Below, piece after piece: positions 38,306 to 46,394 of a stretch of DNA of 64,000 nucleotides (position 1 is its first letter; the number at the start of each line of letters is the position of its first letter). A program made the translations under genes and the position numbers. Origin of the DNA: an uncultured Aquitalea sp. (GTDB lineage Bacteria > Pseudomonadota > Gammaproteobacteria > Burkholderiales > Chromobacteriaceae); the NCBI RefSeq assembly GCF_945957525.1, contig NZ_CAMFLA010000008.1, positions 124,001 through 188,000 on the forward strand, in the 5' to 3' direction. The notes below the pieces were generated by a model. That model did no database searches and was not told the origin of the DNA. It saw only the letters and a list, made by a program, of their open reading frames with translations.

Positions 38306-38469
38306 GCCGGCGGCCATGGTCTAGGCTGAAGAGTCTGTTCACGGTAGAACGCAGGCGGCGCAAACGGCGGGATGCATATCAGACGCACAAACACGATGGA
38401 GCCGGTTTCCAGGTGGTGGCGGGTTTCGGCTGCGGGCGGTTTCTGGCGGATCGGATGCGAGGGGGAGAC

Positions 38470-39195
38470 ATGCTCGGCATGCGGGGAGTGGTGATCTGGG
38501 CGGCGGCTGGGCTGCTGGCAATACCGGCCTCGGCTGCTACGCTCACCGTTTTGCTGGACGACAGCAGCGAGATGCCGCTGGCGCTGATTCGCAACGGCGA
38601 GTTGCAGGACGGCATCAAGCGCGATCTGGGCTACGATCTGGCCGCTCGCTTAGGGCGGGAGGCGCGCTTTCTGGTGTTGCCCCGCAAGCGCCTGACGGCC
38701 GCATTGAGCAGCGGCCAGGCCGACCTGCTGTGTCTGGCTCTGCCGGAGTGGCTGCCAGGACCTTTTGACTGGAGCCAGCCTTTCTTGCGCAATGAAGACG
38801 TGCTGCTCACGCTGAAGAGCCTGCCGGAGCCGCATCATCCGGCCGATCTGAAAGGCGAGGCCGTGGGCACTTTGCTGGGCTACGCCTACCCGGAGCTAGA
38901 GCGCGAACTGGGCGGCACCGACTGGCGCGACGATGCGCGCACCGCGCTGGACAATCTGCACAAACTGCAAGCCGGTCATTTGGGGCATGTGGTGATTGCC
39001 CGGCAGTTTCTGGAATATCAACTGGCGCACGGCTTGCGCCTGCCGCCATTGCACCCCTGGCTGGCCGTGGCCGAGTACAACACCCGCTGCGCGGTGTCGC
39101 GCAAGGGACAGGTGACGCTGGCCGAGGTTAATCACGCCATCAGCCTGCTGCAATCCAGCGGCGGGTTGTCCCGTCTGTTGCAGCACTACCGTTAA
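38470..39195 (+). CDS. Periplasmic solute-binding protein (SBP_bac_3-like)
   Basis: About 241 aa. Signal peptide MLGMRGVVIWAAAGLLAIPA with AAA cleavage, then LTVLLDDSSEMPLALI, FLVLPRKRLTAALSSGQADL and PFDWSQPFLRNEDVLLTL, matching the two-lobed amino-acid-type binding fold. No permease or ATPase gene is adjacent, so it may serve a distant transporter or be a sensor-type orphan. GGGGGAG lies just before the ATG; ATG 38479 is an equally plausible start with better spacing. Confidence 0.75.
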   Translation: MLGMRGVVIWAAAGLLAIPASAATLTVLLDDSSEMPLALIRNGELQDGIKRDLGYDLAARLGREARFLVLPRKRLTAALSSGQADLLCLALPEWLPGPFDWSQPFLRNEDVLLTLKSLPEPHHPADLKGEAVGTLLGYAYPELERELGGTDWRDDARTALDNLHKLQAGHLGHVVIARQFLEYQLAHGLRLPPLHPWLAVAEYNTRCAVSRKGQVTLAEVNHAISLLQSSGGLSRLLQHYR

Positions 39196-39217
39196 CGCTC
39201 AGCAGGCGTATGTCAAA

Positions 39218-39246
39218 ACAGAACAGCCCCGTCGGGGCTGTTCTGT
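39218..39246. terminator. Bidirectional rho-independent terminator
   Basis: Perfect 13-bp stem ACAGAACAGCCCC / GGGGCTGTTCTGT with a 3-nt loop, between the convergent binding protein (plus) and HAD phosphatase (minus). Confidence 0.85.
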
Positions 39247-39263
39247 TTGCTGGCTGCTTGCGC

Positions 39264-39914
39264 TTAGCGCGTCCAGTGCAACTGTGTCCAGCCGTGTTGC
39301 GCCGCCACAGCCGCCAGTTTGCTGTCCGCGTTGACAGTATGCGCCACGTCCACGCACTCCAGCAGCGGCACATCATTGATGGAGTCGCTGTAGCCATGGC
39401 TGCCGCTGAGGTCCTCCTGATGCTGTTCCAGCCAGTCTTGTAGGCGGATCACCTTGCCATGCTGATAGGTCATCACGCCGGTGGTGCGGCCGGTGTAGCT
39501 GCCAGCTTCGGTTTCCAGCTGAATGGCGAGGAAATCATCCGCGCCGAGGAAGCGGGATACCGGCCCCACCAGATGCTCGCCGGTGGCGGAAATCACCAGC
39601 AGCTTGCGGCCTTCCTTGCGATAGCGGGCCAGCGTTTCGCGTGCTTGCGGAAACACGATGGGGGCGATCTTGGCTTCGATGAAGCGCTCCACCCACTCGG
39701 CGATGTCGGCCACGCTGCGACCGCTCATCGGTTGCAGGGTGAAATCCATGTACTCCTCCATGCGCAACTCGCCGCGCCGGTAGGCCGCCATCATTTCCGC
39801 CTCGCGCGGCAGCATGCCCGCTTCGGCCAACCCTTGCTCCACCATGAAGCGCAGCCAGAGGCTGGAGCTGTCGCCGTCGGTGAGGGTGTCGTCCAGATCG
39901 AAAATGGCCAGCAT
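39264..39914 (-). CDS. HAD-IB phosphatase (SerB-like)
   Basis: A 216-aa cytoplasmic phosphatase. Motif I MLAIFDLDDTLTDGDSSSLW with nucleophile Asp7, motif II LLVISATGEHLVGP, motif III near GKVIRLQDWLEQH, motif IV SGSHGYSDSINDVPLLE. The ATG overlaps the stop of the upstream ABC ATPase gene by 1 bp, so it is the last gene of the ABC importer operon. The coupling suggests the imported compound, or its product, is a phosphomonoester (inference). Confidence 0.88.
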   Translation of the reverse strand: MLAIFDLDDTLTDGDSSSLWLRFMVEQGLAEAGMLPREAEMMAAYRRGELRMEEYMDFTLQPMSGRSVADIAEWVERFIEAKIAPIVFPQARETLARYRKEGRKLLVISATGEHLVGPVSRFLGADDFLAIQLETEAGSYTGRTTGVMTYQHGKVIRLQDWLEQHQEDLSGSHGYSDSINDVPLLECVDVAHTVNADSKLAAVAAQHGWTQLHWTR

Positions 39915-40918
39915 CAGCGCACCTCCCGCATGTCGTCGCGGCTGATTTGCAGCTTGACGGCGGTGCCGGCCGGCATCAGGTCGCTGGCAGTGCGGTTGAG
40001 ACGGTCTACCTGCAGGGTGATGCCCTGGCTTTCCACCTGATAACGGATGATGCTGCCCAACAGCTGGTGCTGACGGATGGTGGCGTCCAGCGCGCCTTCC
40101 TGGTTGGCCGAAGCGTCCAGTACGTGAATGGACTCCGGACGGATGGCCATGTGGCCCTGGATATCCAGCCCCAGCAGCTTGTGCGCGTCGGCCGCGCCCA
40201 GGAGGTTGTAGTTGCCCATGAAACGGGCGACAAATTCGGTGGCGGGCTGGGTGTACACCATTTCCGCGCGGCCTTCTTGCTCCACCCGGCCCTGGTTCAT
40301 CACGAAGATGCGGTCGGACATGGTGAGCGCTTCTTCTTGGTCGTGGGTGACGAAGATGGTGGTCAGGCCCAGGCGGCGCTGAATGTCGCGAATCTGCTCG
40401 CGCAGGTTTTTGCGGATGCGGGCGTCTAGCGCGGACAGCGGTTCGTCCAGCAACAGGATGCGCGGCTCCACCACCAGCGCGCGCGCCAGCGCCACGCGCT
40501 GACGCTGGCCGCCTGACAACTCGTGGGGGTAGTGGTTTTCCTTGCCCTTGAGCTCCACCAACTTGATCACCTCGGCCACTTTGCGGCTGATGTCGGCCGA
40601 AGAAAGCTTGCGCATTTTCAGGCCGAAGGCGATGTTGTCGGTGACGTTCATGTTGGGGAACAGCGCATAGCTCTGGAACACCATGCCGATGCCGCGTTTT
40701 TGCGGCGACAGATGGGTGATGTCGTCCTTGCCCACGGTGATGGCGCCGGAGGTGGGCGTTTCAAAGCCGGCGATCATGCGCAGCACGGTGGTCTTGCCGC
40801 AACCAGACGGGCCGAGGAAGGTGATGAACTCGCCTTGCTCGATGCTCATGTTGAAGTCGTGTACCACGACGTGGTCGTCGAAGCGCTTGTGCAGGTTGGC
40901 GATGGTCAGGAATGCCAT
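39914..40918 (-). CDS. ABC transporter ATP-binding protein (PotA/FbpC type)
   Basis: A 334-aa ATPase. Walker A GPSGCGKTTVLRMIAGFETP, ABC signature LSGGQRQRVALARAL, Walker B ILLLDEPLSALDARIRKNLR, H-loop FVTHDQEEALTMSDRI, and a C-terminal TOBE regulatory domain (about 250-334). The class covers spermidine/putrescine, iron(III), thiamine and 2-aminoethylphosphonate importers. It lies 26 bp after the second permease. Confidence 0.93.
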   Translation of the reverse strand: MAFLTIANLHKRFDDHVVVHDFNMSIEQGEFITFLGPSGCGKTTVLRMIAGFETPTSGAITVGKDDITHLSPQKRGIGMVFQSYALFPNMNVTDNIAFGLKMRKLSSADISRKVAEVIKLVELKGKENHYPHELSGGQRQRVALARALVVEPRILLLDEPLSALDARIRKNLREQIRDIQRRLGLTTIFVTHDQEEALTMSDRIFVMNQGRVEQEGRAEMVYTQPATEFVARFMGNYNLLGAADAHKLLGLDIQGHMAIRPESIHVLDASANQEGALDATIRQHQLLGSIIRYQVESQGITLQVDRLNRTASDLMPAGTAVKLQISRDDMREVR

Positions 40919-40944
40919 GATGTTTTCCGTTCTTTTCTGCTGCG

Positions 40945-41733
40945 TCAGGCGCTTTTGCGCGTGCCGCGGGCATTGCGTGCGAATACCTGGATCAGCCCCA
41001 TGGAGGCCCAGGTAACCAGGAAGGCGATGATGGCCAGGGCCGAAGGCTCATAGGCGCGGTTGGCGCCGATCAGCTGCAGATAGGGGCCGAACGCCGGGCG
41101 GCCCAGCAGGCTGGCCATGGTGAATTCGCCGATCACCACCGCAAAGGTGAGGAAGGCGCCGGACAGGATGGCCGATTTCACATTGGGAAAGATCACTTTG
41201 AACAGGATGTTGGGCCAGCTGGCGCCCAGGCTCTCCGCCGCCTCGGTCAGCGTGCGCACGTCGATGGCGCGCAGGCCGGTGTCGATGGAGCGGTAGAGAT
41301 AGGGCAGGGCCAGCGTTACATAGCTGCACATCAGCAGGAAGTCCGTGGCGCGGTCGTTGCCGGTGAGCGGCAGCCAGGAGCTGCTGTTGTACAGCTTGAG
41401 GTAGCCGAACACGATGACGATGGCCGGAATCACCAGCGGCATCAGGGTGATGAACTCCACCACAGGGCGCAGGCGCGGCAGCTTGAGCTGGATCCAGTAG
41501 GCGGTAGGCACCACCAGCAGGATGCCAACGATGATGGTCAGCAGCGCCATCAGGGTGGAATAGCCGAAGGTGGCCTGGAAGCCGGGGTCGGACAGTACCA
41601 CCTTGTAGGCTTCGAAGCTGTAGCCGTCCCGGTTCATCTTCAGACTGAACTCGAAAGTGGCGATCAGCGGCAGCAGAAAGTAAAGGGTACCGATGGCGAT
41701 GGCCACCCAGGCGCCGATGCGTGAGGTTTTCAT
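40945..41733 (-). CDS. ABC transporter permease (PotC/PhnV-like)
   Basis: A 262-aa inner-membrane permease with six helices. First helix GAWVAIAIGTLYFLLPLIAT. The cytoplasmic EAA-like loop TEAAESLGASWPNILFKVIF contacts the ATPase. It overlaps the first permease by 4 bp. Confidence 0.92.
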   Translation of the reverse strand: MKTSRIGAWVAIAIGTLYFLLPLIATFEFSLKMNRDGYSFEAYKVVLSDPGFQATFGYSTLMALLTIIVGILLVVPTAYWIQLKLPRLRPVVEFITLMPLVIPAIVIVFGYLKLYNSSSWLPLTGNDRATDFLLMCSYVTLALPYLYRSIDTGLRAIDVRTLTEAAESLGASWPNILFKVIFPNVKSAILSGAFLTFAVVIGEFTMASLLGRPAFGPYLQLIGANRAYEPSALAIIAFLVTWASMGLIQVFARNARGTRKSA

Positions 41734-42644
41734 TCGCGGCCCCTTTCAGCGCGGCTGCGCAGCCAGATGTAACCGGCGTTGGAAAGACCGGTGATCACCA
41801 CCATGCCCAGCGCCAGCGCGTAACCCAGGTTCTGGTCGTGCAGTACGTCGCCGCGAATCTGCGCGTACAGCAGGATGGGCACGATATTGAGTGAGCTGCC
41901 GGTGAGGGCGTAAGCCGTGGCCACAGCGCCGAAAGCGTTGGCGAACAATAGCAACGCCGAGCCCAGAATGCTGGGCCACAGAATGGGCAGCGCAATATGC
42001 CACCAGTAGTGGAAACCGCTGCCGCCCAGGCTTTCGCAGGCTTCGCGCCACTCGGCGCGCAGGCCGTCGATGGCCGGAGTGACGATCAGCACCATCAGCG
42101 GAATCTGGAAATACAGATAGGTGAGGGTGAGGCCGAGAAAGCTGAGGATGGTGAAGCCCGTGCCGTACAGATCGATATCGGCGTAAGTGCGCAGCAGCAC
42201 CGTTACCAGGCCCATGCGGCCCAGCGTGGAGAGAAAGGCGAAGGACAGCGGCACGCCGGCAAAGTTGGAAGCCACGCCGGAGAAGGTCATCAGCGTGGGA
42301 CGGATCCACTGCGGCAGGCCGCCCTGGATGGCGGCCAGCGCCAGCAGCATGCCGATCACGCTGCCGCCCAAGGCGGACGCCGCGCTGACTTCAATGCTGA
42401 TTTGATAAGCGCTAAGGATATTGCTGTCGAACAGTTTGCCGATGTTGGCCAGGGTGAAATGCCCGTTGGCGTCCTGAAACGCGCCCACCATCAGGGTCAG
42501 CGTGGGCAGGATGAGAAACATCAGCGCAAACAGGAAGAAAGGCAGCACGCCCAGCCAGTTGAACGAAGACAGGGTGAGCCCCTTGCGGGTCTGTCCTCGG
42601 CTGGAGGCCGGGTCTTGCGGTAAGGATTCAGATGATGTGGCCAT
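41730..42644 (-). CDS. ABC transporter permease (PotB/PhnU-like)
   Basis: About 304 aa from ATG 42644; a GTG at 42653 gives three more residues but is too close to the GAGG ribosome site. Six helices; EAA-type loop EACESLGGSGFHYWWHIALP. Overlaps the next permease by 4 bp. It is separated from the binding-protein gene by 187 bp holding a GC hairpin (42787-42809) and a GTTGGCCGAA word (42700). Confidence 0.91.
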   Translation of the reverse strand: MATSSESLPQDPASSRGQTRKGLTLSSFNWLGVLPFFLFALMFLILPTLTLMVGAFQDANGHFTLANIGKLFDSNILSAYQISIEVSAASALGGSVIGMLLALAAIQGGLPQWIRPTLMTFSGVASNFAGVPLSFAFLSTLGRMGLVTVLLRTYADIDLYGTGFTILSFLGLTLTYLYFQIPLMVLIVTPAIDGLRAEWREACESLGGSGFHYWWHIALPILWPSILGSALLLFANAFGAVATAYALTGSSLNIVPILLYAQIRGDVLHDQNLGYALALGMVVITGLSNAGYIWLRSRAERGRE

Positions 42645-42786
42645 CTGCGGCACAACCTCGTTTGGTTTGCTCCCGGCGGCATTCGCCGCGCCGTCGGCCG
42701 TTGGCCGAAGACGGGCATGATGCTCTGCTGCCCGCGGGCGCGCCGGGGCGGGGAGTCATGGTATGTCGGGTAGTGAAGAACGCCGC

Positions 42787-42809
42787 CGCGCCCGGCGAAC
42801 CGGGCCGCG
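42787..42809 (-). terminator. GC hairpin between binding-protein and permease genes
   Basis: Stem CGCG-CCCGG / CCGGG-C-CGCG with CGAA tetraloop and one bulge; no T tract. Hairpins at this place in ABC operons usually protect the binding-protein mRNA or reduce expression of downstream genes. Confidence 0.5.
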
Positions 42810-42831
42810 ACGGCCAAGGCGGGGAGGCGGC

Positions 42832-43929
42832 TTACTTGACGTTGCTGCCGACGACGCTGTCCCACTGTTTGGTGATGGCGGCCTTGTAGACCTCCTGCTG
42901 TTCCAGCGTCGGGAACACGGCGTTCTTGTAGTTGGCGGCGGCCGGCAGCTTGGCCAGCAGGTCAGCCGGTACTTTCTTGCGCGCGTTCAGGTCGGCGAAG
43001 CGGCTCGGGTGGCAGTAGCCCTTCAGCCAGCCCAGTTGGCCTTCGTCGGAGTACAGGTATTCCATCCACAGCTTGGCGGCGTTCGGGTGCGGTGCGTAAG
43101 CGCTGATGGCTTGCACGTACACACCGGCCACGACGCCGGTCTTCGGTACCACTACCGCCACTTTCGGGTTGCCCTTCAGGGTGTCGCGGTCGGAGAGGGC
43201 GTTGTAGTCCCAGCGGATGATGATGGGGGTGGTGCCTTGCGCCAGCGAGGCGGCCTTGCCGATCACGGGCACGAAGTTGCCGTTCTTGTTCAGTTGGGCA
43301 AAGTACTTCAGGCCGGCGTCGGCGGCCTTGTTGGCGTCGCCCTTGGCTTGCGACAGGCCAGCGGCGTACACGCCCATGATGGCCTGGTTGGCGGTGCGCG
43401 GGTCGCCAGCCAGGGCCACGGCATTCTTGTATTCCGGCTTCAGCAAATCGGCCCAGTCGCTCGGCACTTTCTTGATGATGTCGGTGTTCACTTCAAACGC
43501 CAGCACGCCGTAGTAGTCGCCGTACCAGTAGCCGTCCTTGTCCTTCACGTTGGCCGGGATGCTGTTCCAGGTGGAAACCTTGTAGGGCTGGATCAGACCG
43601 GCGTCCTTGGCTTGCGGGCCGAAGGAAAGGCCCACGTCGATCACGTCCGGGGCTTGCGGGCCCTTGTTGCCCTTGTTGGCCTTGATGGCTTCGACTTCGT
43701 CGCCGGAGCCTGCGTCGGGGTTCAGTTCGTTCACCTTGATGCCGTACTTGGCTTTAAAGCCGGCGATCAGATCACCGTAACCGCACCAATCGTGCGGCAG
43801 GGCGATGGTGGTCAGCTCGCCTTCCTTCTTCGCGGCCTGGATCAGGCTGTTCAAATCCTGCGCGTGCGCAGTGTATGCACCCAGACTCAGTGCGCCGATC
43901 ACTACCTTGGCCATCAGCTTCTTGTTCAT
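42832..43929 (-). CDS. ABC transporter periplasmic substrate-binding protein
   Basis: A 365-aa exported protein. Signal peptide MNKKLMAKVVIGALSLGAYT, cleavage at AHA. It resembles the polyamine/2-aminoethylphosphonate/iron class: LTTIALPHDWCGYGDLIAGF, APDVIDVGLSFGPQAKDAG, GYWYGDYYGVLAFEVNTDII and LWMEYLYSDEGQLGWLKGYC. Two cysteines (in HDWCGYGD and GYCHPS) could form a disulfide. It is first in its operon and divergent from the GntR/UTRA regulator. Ligand unknown. Confidence 0.9.
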   Translation of the reverse strand: MNKKLMAKVVIGALSLGAYTAHAQDLNSLIQAAKKEGELTTIALPHDWCGYGDLIAGFKAKYGIKVNELNPDAGSGDEVEAIKANKGNKGPQAPDVIDVGLSFGPQAKDAGLIQPYKVSTWNSIPANVKDKDGYWYGDYYGVLAFEVNTDIIKKVPSDWADLLKPEYKNAVALAGDPRTANQAIMGVYAAGLSQAKGDANKAADAGLKYFAQLNKNGNFVPVIGKAASLAQGTTPIIIRWDYNALSDRDTLKGNPKVAVVVPKTGVVAGVYVQAISAYAPHPNAAKLWMEYLYSDEGQLGWLKGYCHPSRFADLNARKKVPADLLAKLPAAANYKNAVFPTLEQQEVYKAAITKQWDSVVGSNVK

Positions 43930-44145
43930 GTTCCATCCCTTTCGTTTGGACTAGGTCAATACAACCTGGGCGATCTTAGGCAGCGAAGATGACGGCTGCG
44001 TTAGCGGCAAGTTTCAGTTTCGTGTCTATTAGATGAAGTCTTGTGCCCGACGCTTTGTTGTCTAATCCCGACCTGCAGTCACCACAATGTCACGCGGCTT
44101 TGCTACACAGTAAAAAACATCCAGCAAAAGCATGGGCTAGACCAG
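43930..44145. promoter_or_regulatory. Divergent control region of ABC importer and GntR regulator
   Basis: A 216-bp region between divergent genes. TGTCTATTAGAT (about 44022) and TGTCTAATCC (about 44058) repeat the TGTCTA half-site about 36 bp apart, a possible GntR-type operator arrangement. No confident promoter hexamers. Confidence 0.35.
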
Positions 44146-44901
44146 ATGACGGAAACGGAAAACAACCGAACGCAAATCGCAAAAATACGACAATCTTTGT
44201 TGCAACAAATGGACAGTGGCCTGTTGCCGGCCGGTGGCAAGCTGCCTTCCGAGCGTACCTTGTCCGGTTTGTTCGATACCACGCGCATCACTTTGAAGGA
44301 TGCCCTGCTGGCTTTGGAAGCCGAGGGACGCATCTACCGGGAGGACCGGCGCGGCTGGTTCGTGGCGCCGGAGAGGCTGGAGTACAACCCGCAGTTTCGC
44401 GTGCATTTTCAACAAATGGCCGAGCGACAGCGACGGCAGGTGGACACGCGCGTGGTATCGGCGCTGGGCATGGTGGCCGCGCCGCAGGTGAGTCAACTGC
44501 TGGGCATGCCGGCGCTGGCGCGCGTACTGCAACTGCGCCGAGTGCGCAGTCTGGACGGCCGGGTGGTGCTGTACGTGGAGCATTACCTGAAGCCGGAATG
44601 CTTTCCCGGCATCATGGCTTATGACCTTTCCGCTTCGCTCACCGGCTTGTACGAGCAGGTTTACGACATCCGCTACGGGCGTTCGCGTTTCGACATTTTC
44701 CCCACCGCGGCGCGCGGCGAAGTGGCGCAGGCGCTGATGTTGGCCGAAGGATCGCCCATTTTGCGCATCGCTCGCGTCAACTACGACCAGTCCGGCCGCG
44801 TTATCGATTGTGACATCGAGTACTGGCGGCACGACGCGATTCGCGTCTCGGTAGACAGCCATCCGGCGCTTGATGGATCGCCAGCATTGTCAGGCGCATG
44901 A
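44146..44901 (+). CDS. GntR-family regulator with UTRA effector domain
   Basis: About 251 aa. The N-terminal winged helix has IAKIRQSLLQQMDSGLLPAG and GKLPSERTLSGLFDTTRITL; the C-terminal UTRA domain (about 85-245) has ALARVLQLRRVRSLDGRVVL and the final VIDCDIEYWRHDAIRVSVDS. HutC/FarR-type regulators bind a small effector related to the pathway. Divergent placement makes it the probable regulator of the ABC/HAD operon. I chose ATG 44146 (MTETENNRTQ); the in-frame extension upstream to 44041 looks non-homologous. Confidence 0.88.
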   Translation: MTETENNRTQIAKIRQSLLQQMDSGLLPAGGKLPSERTLSGLFDTTRITLKDALLALEAEGRIYREDRRGWFVAPERLEYNPQFRVHFQQMAERQRRQVDTRVVSALGMVAAPQVSQLLGMPALARVLQLRRVRSLDGRVVLYVEHYLKPECFPGIMAYDLSASLTGLYEQVYDIRYGRSRFDIFPTAARGEVAQALMLAEGSPILRIARVNYDQSGRVIDCDIEYWRHDAIRVSVDSHPALDGSPALSGA

Positions 44902-45193
44902 GACGGCGTATGGCCGCGTGACCCAGTCCTGAACAGGCCGGTGCGGCTGCTTGGGGCCGCTAACAAAAATCGGATTCACGGCTGGGGCAAGGCGCGTCGA
45001 TGCAGGCCGTACATGGCCTACGGCAAGGAGACGCCGCGCAGCATCAGGCGCTTTGCCAGCACGCTTAACACTTTTTCATCGCTTCCTGACAATCCATTAC
45101 ACAACGATACGTCGCCGCAACAGACAGACGGCGCATGCCGGACCATGATGCGTCCAGGCAAGGCCAGTGGCCGATATCAGGGAGAAAAACAAT
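44902..45193. other. 292-bp intergenic leader of the tandem exported-protein genes
   Basis: No gene supported. The region after about 45060 is relatively AT-rich (ACACTTTTTCATCG..., then ACAATCCATTACACAACG) and is the likely promoter area for the genes at 45194 and 45730. A CTGACA hexamer at about 45086 lacks a good -10 partner. Confidence 0.4.
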
Positions 45194-45703
45194 ATGAAGC
45201 AATCCGTAGTCCGCGCCATCAGCCTGGGGCTGATGGTCATCGGTACAGCATCTTTGTCCGCCTGCGTGGTGCAACCCACCCGTACCCAGGTGGTGTACAA
45301 GCAGGTGCCGCAGGCGCCGCACTGGAATCCCGCCGAACATCCTTACTACCTGCATGCGATGACCGATCTGCGTCAGGCCCGCTGGCTGCTTGCCCGGCCG
45401 GATGTGCAGCCGGTGCAGGACGACGAGCGCTGGGCGGTGGGCGCTATCGACGCGGCGCTCAACGAGATGAAGCAGGCCGCCATTGAAGACGGCAAGAATC
45501 CGTGGGATTACAAACCCGCTGACGCCAATGTCAGCAACACCGACCGTTTCCACAAGGCGCTGCAACTGCTGGAGCAGGCCAGGCGCGACGCCAGCCACCC
45601 TGAGGACGACCCGTGGGCCAAGGGATTGCAGGGCCGGATCCTGCATCACATCGACGACGCTCACCGCGCGGTACAACAAGCCATCGCCGACGCTTTGCGC
45701 TGA
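45194..45703 (+). CDS. Exported lipoprotein of unknown family, paralogue 1
   Basis: A 169-aa protein. Signal MKQSVVRAISLGLMVIGTAS followed by LSACVVQP, a good lipobox (LSAC). After a short linker comes the domain shared with the next gene: HPYYLHAMTDLRQARWLLAR, AIDAALNEMKQAAIEDGKN, DRFHKALQLLEQARRDASHP, and DDPWAKGLQGRILHHIDDAH. The domain is almost entirely helical by appearance, with conserved His and Asp. A GGGAGA sits 8 bp before the ATG. I do not know a function; similar HPYY-helical repeats occur in other proteobacteria as far as I recall. Confidence 0.82.
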   Translation: MKQSVVRAISLGLMVIGTASLSACVVQPTRTQVVYKQVPQAPHWNPAEHPYYLHAMTDLRQARWLLARPDVQPVQDDERWAVGAIDAALNEMKQAAIEDGKNPWDYKPADANVSNTDRFHKALQLLEQARRDASHPEDDPWAKGLQGRILHHIDDAHRAVQQAIADALR

Positions 45704-45729
45704 CCGATGAAAAATCAGGGAGAACAAAC

Positions 45730-46263
45730 ATGACTATCGCCAAACGCCTTGCTGTCGGTTTGCTGACCGGCGCGGTTTTGCTGGGCGCCGCCGGAGCTGC
45801 TTTTGCCGACGGCTGGGACAATAACTGGGACCACAACAACGACTGGCTGAAAAGCCGCGCCTGGAAGTACGACGAGCATCAGTGGCATCCGGATCAGCAT
45901 CCCTATTACATGCACGCCATGACCGATCTGCGCATCGCCCGCGACTTGCTGGCCCGTCCGGATCAGCCGCGTGTCGAGCAAGGAGAGGTGCGCGCCGTGG
46001 AAGCCATCAATCGCGCGCGGCATGAAATGAAAGACGCTGCCATCAGCGACGGCAAAGACCCGTTCGATCGCATGCCGCCTGACGCGCAATACCGCCCGGA
46101 AGACCGCTTCCATCAAGCATTGCGCCTGTTGGACAAGGCGCGCAAGGACGCCAGCCACGAAGAAGACGATCCCTGGCTGCGCAGCCTGCAAGCGCGCATC
46201 GTTCACCACATCGGCGATGCCGAACATGCGGTGAACGACGCCATCAACCAGGCGCTGCGCTAA
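45730..46263 (+). CDS. Exported protein of unknown family, paralogue 2
   Basis: A 177-aa protein 26 bp after its paralogue. Signal peptide MTIAKRLAVGLLTGAVLLGA ending AFA, without a lipobox cysteine, so it should be a soluble periplasmic form of the same domain. The mature N-terminus is Asp/Asn/Trp-rich (DGWDNNWDHNNDWLKS). Shared core: HPYYMHAMTDLRIARDLLAR, AINRARHEMKDAAISDGKD, DRFHQALRLLDKARKDASHE, DDPWLRSLQARIVHHIGDAE. Own Shine-Dalgarno (GGGAGA). A strong terminator follows. Confidence 0.82.
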   Translation: MTIAKRLAVGLLTGAVLLGAAGAAFADGWDNNWDHNNDWLKSRAWKYDEHQWHPDQHPYYMHAMTDLRIARDLLARPDQPRVEQGEVRAVEAINRARHEMKDAAISDGKDPFDRMPPDAQYRPEDRFHQALRLLDKARKDASHEEDDPWLRSLQARIVHHIGDAEHAVNDAINQALR

Positions 46264-46292
46264 CCGCCATACGGGCGCTGCTCCTGCCATGG

Positions 46293-46324
46293 AAAACCCC
46301 GTCGGCACGCCCGGCGGGGTTTTG
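46293..46324 (+). terminator. Rho-independent terminator after the tandem paralogues
   Basis: Stem AAAACCCCGTCGG / CCGGCGGGGTTTT (one G-T pair), loop CACGC, then TT; 30 bp after the stop. Confidence 0.82.
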
Positions 46325-46394
46325 TATTGTCCGCCGCAAACGCGCGCGGCAACTGCGTTACCATAGCGGCCTGACGCTGCAACAAGGAAATCGC

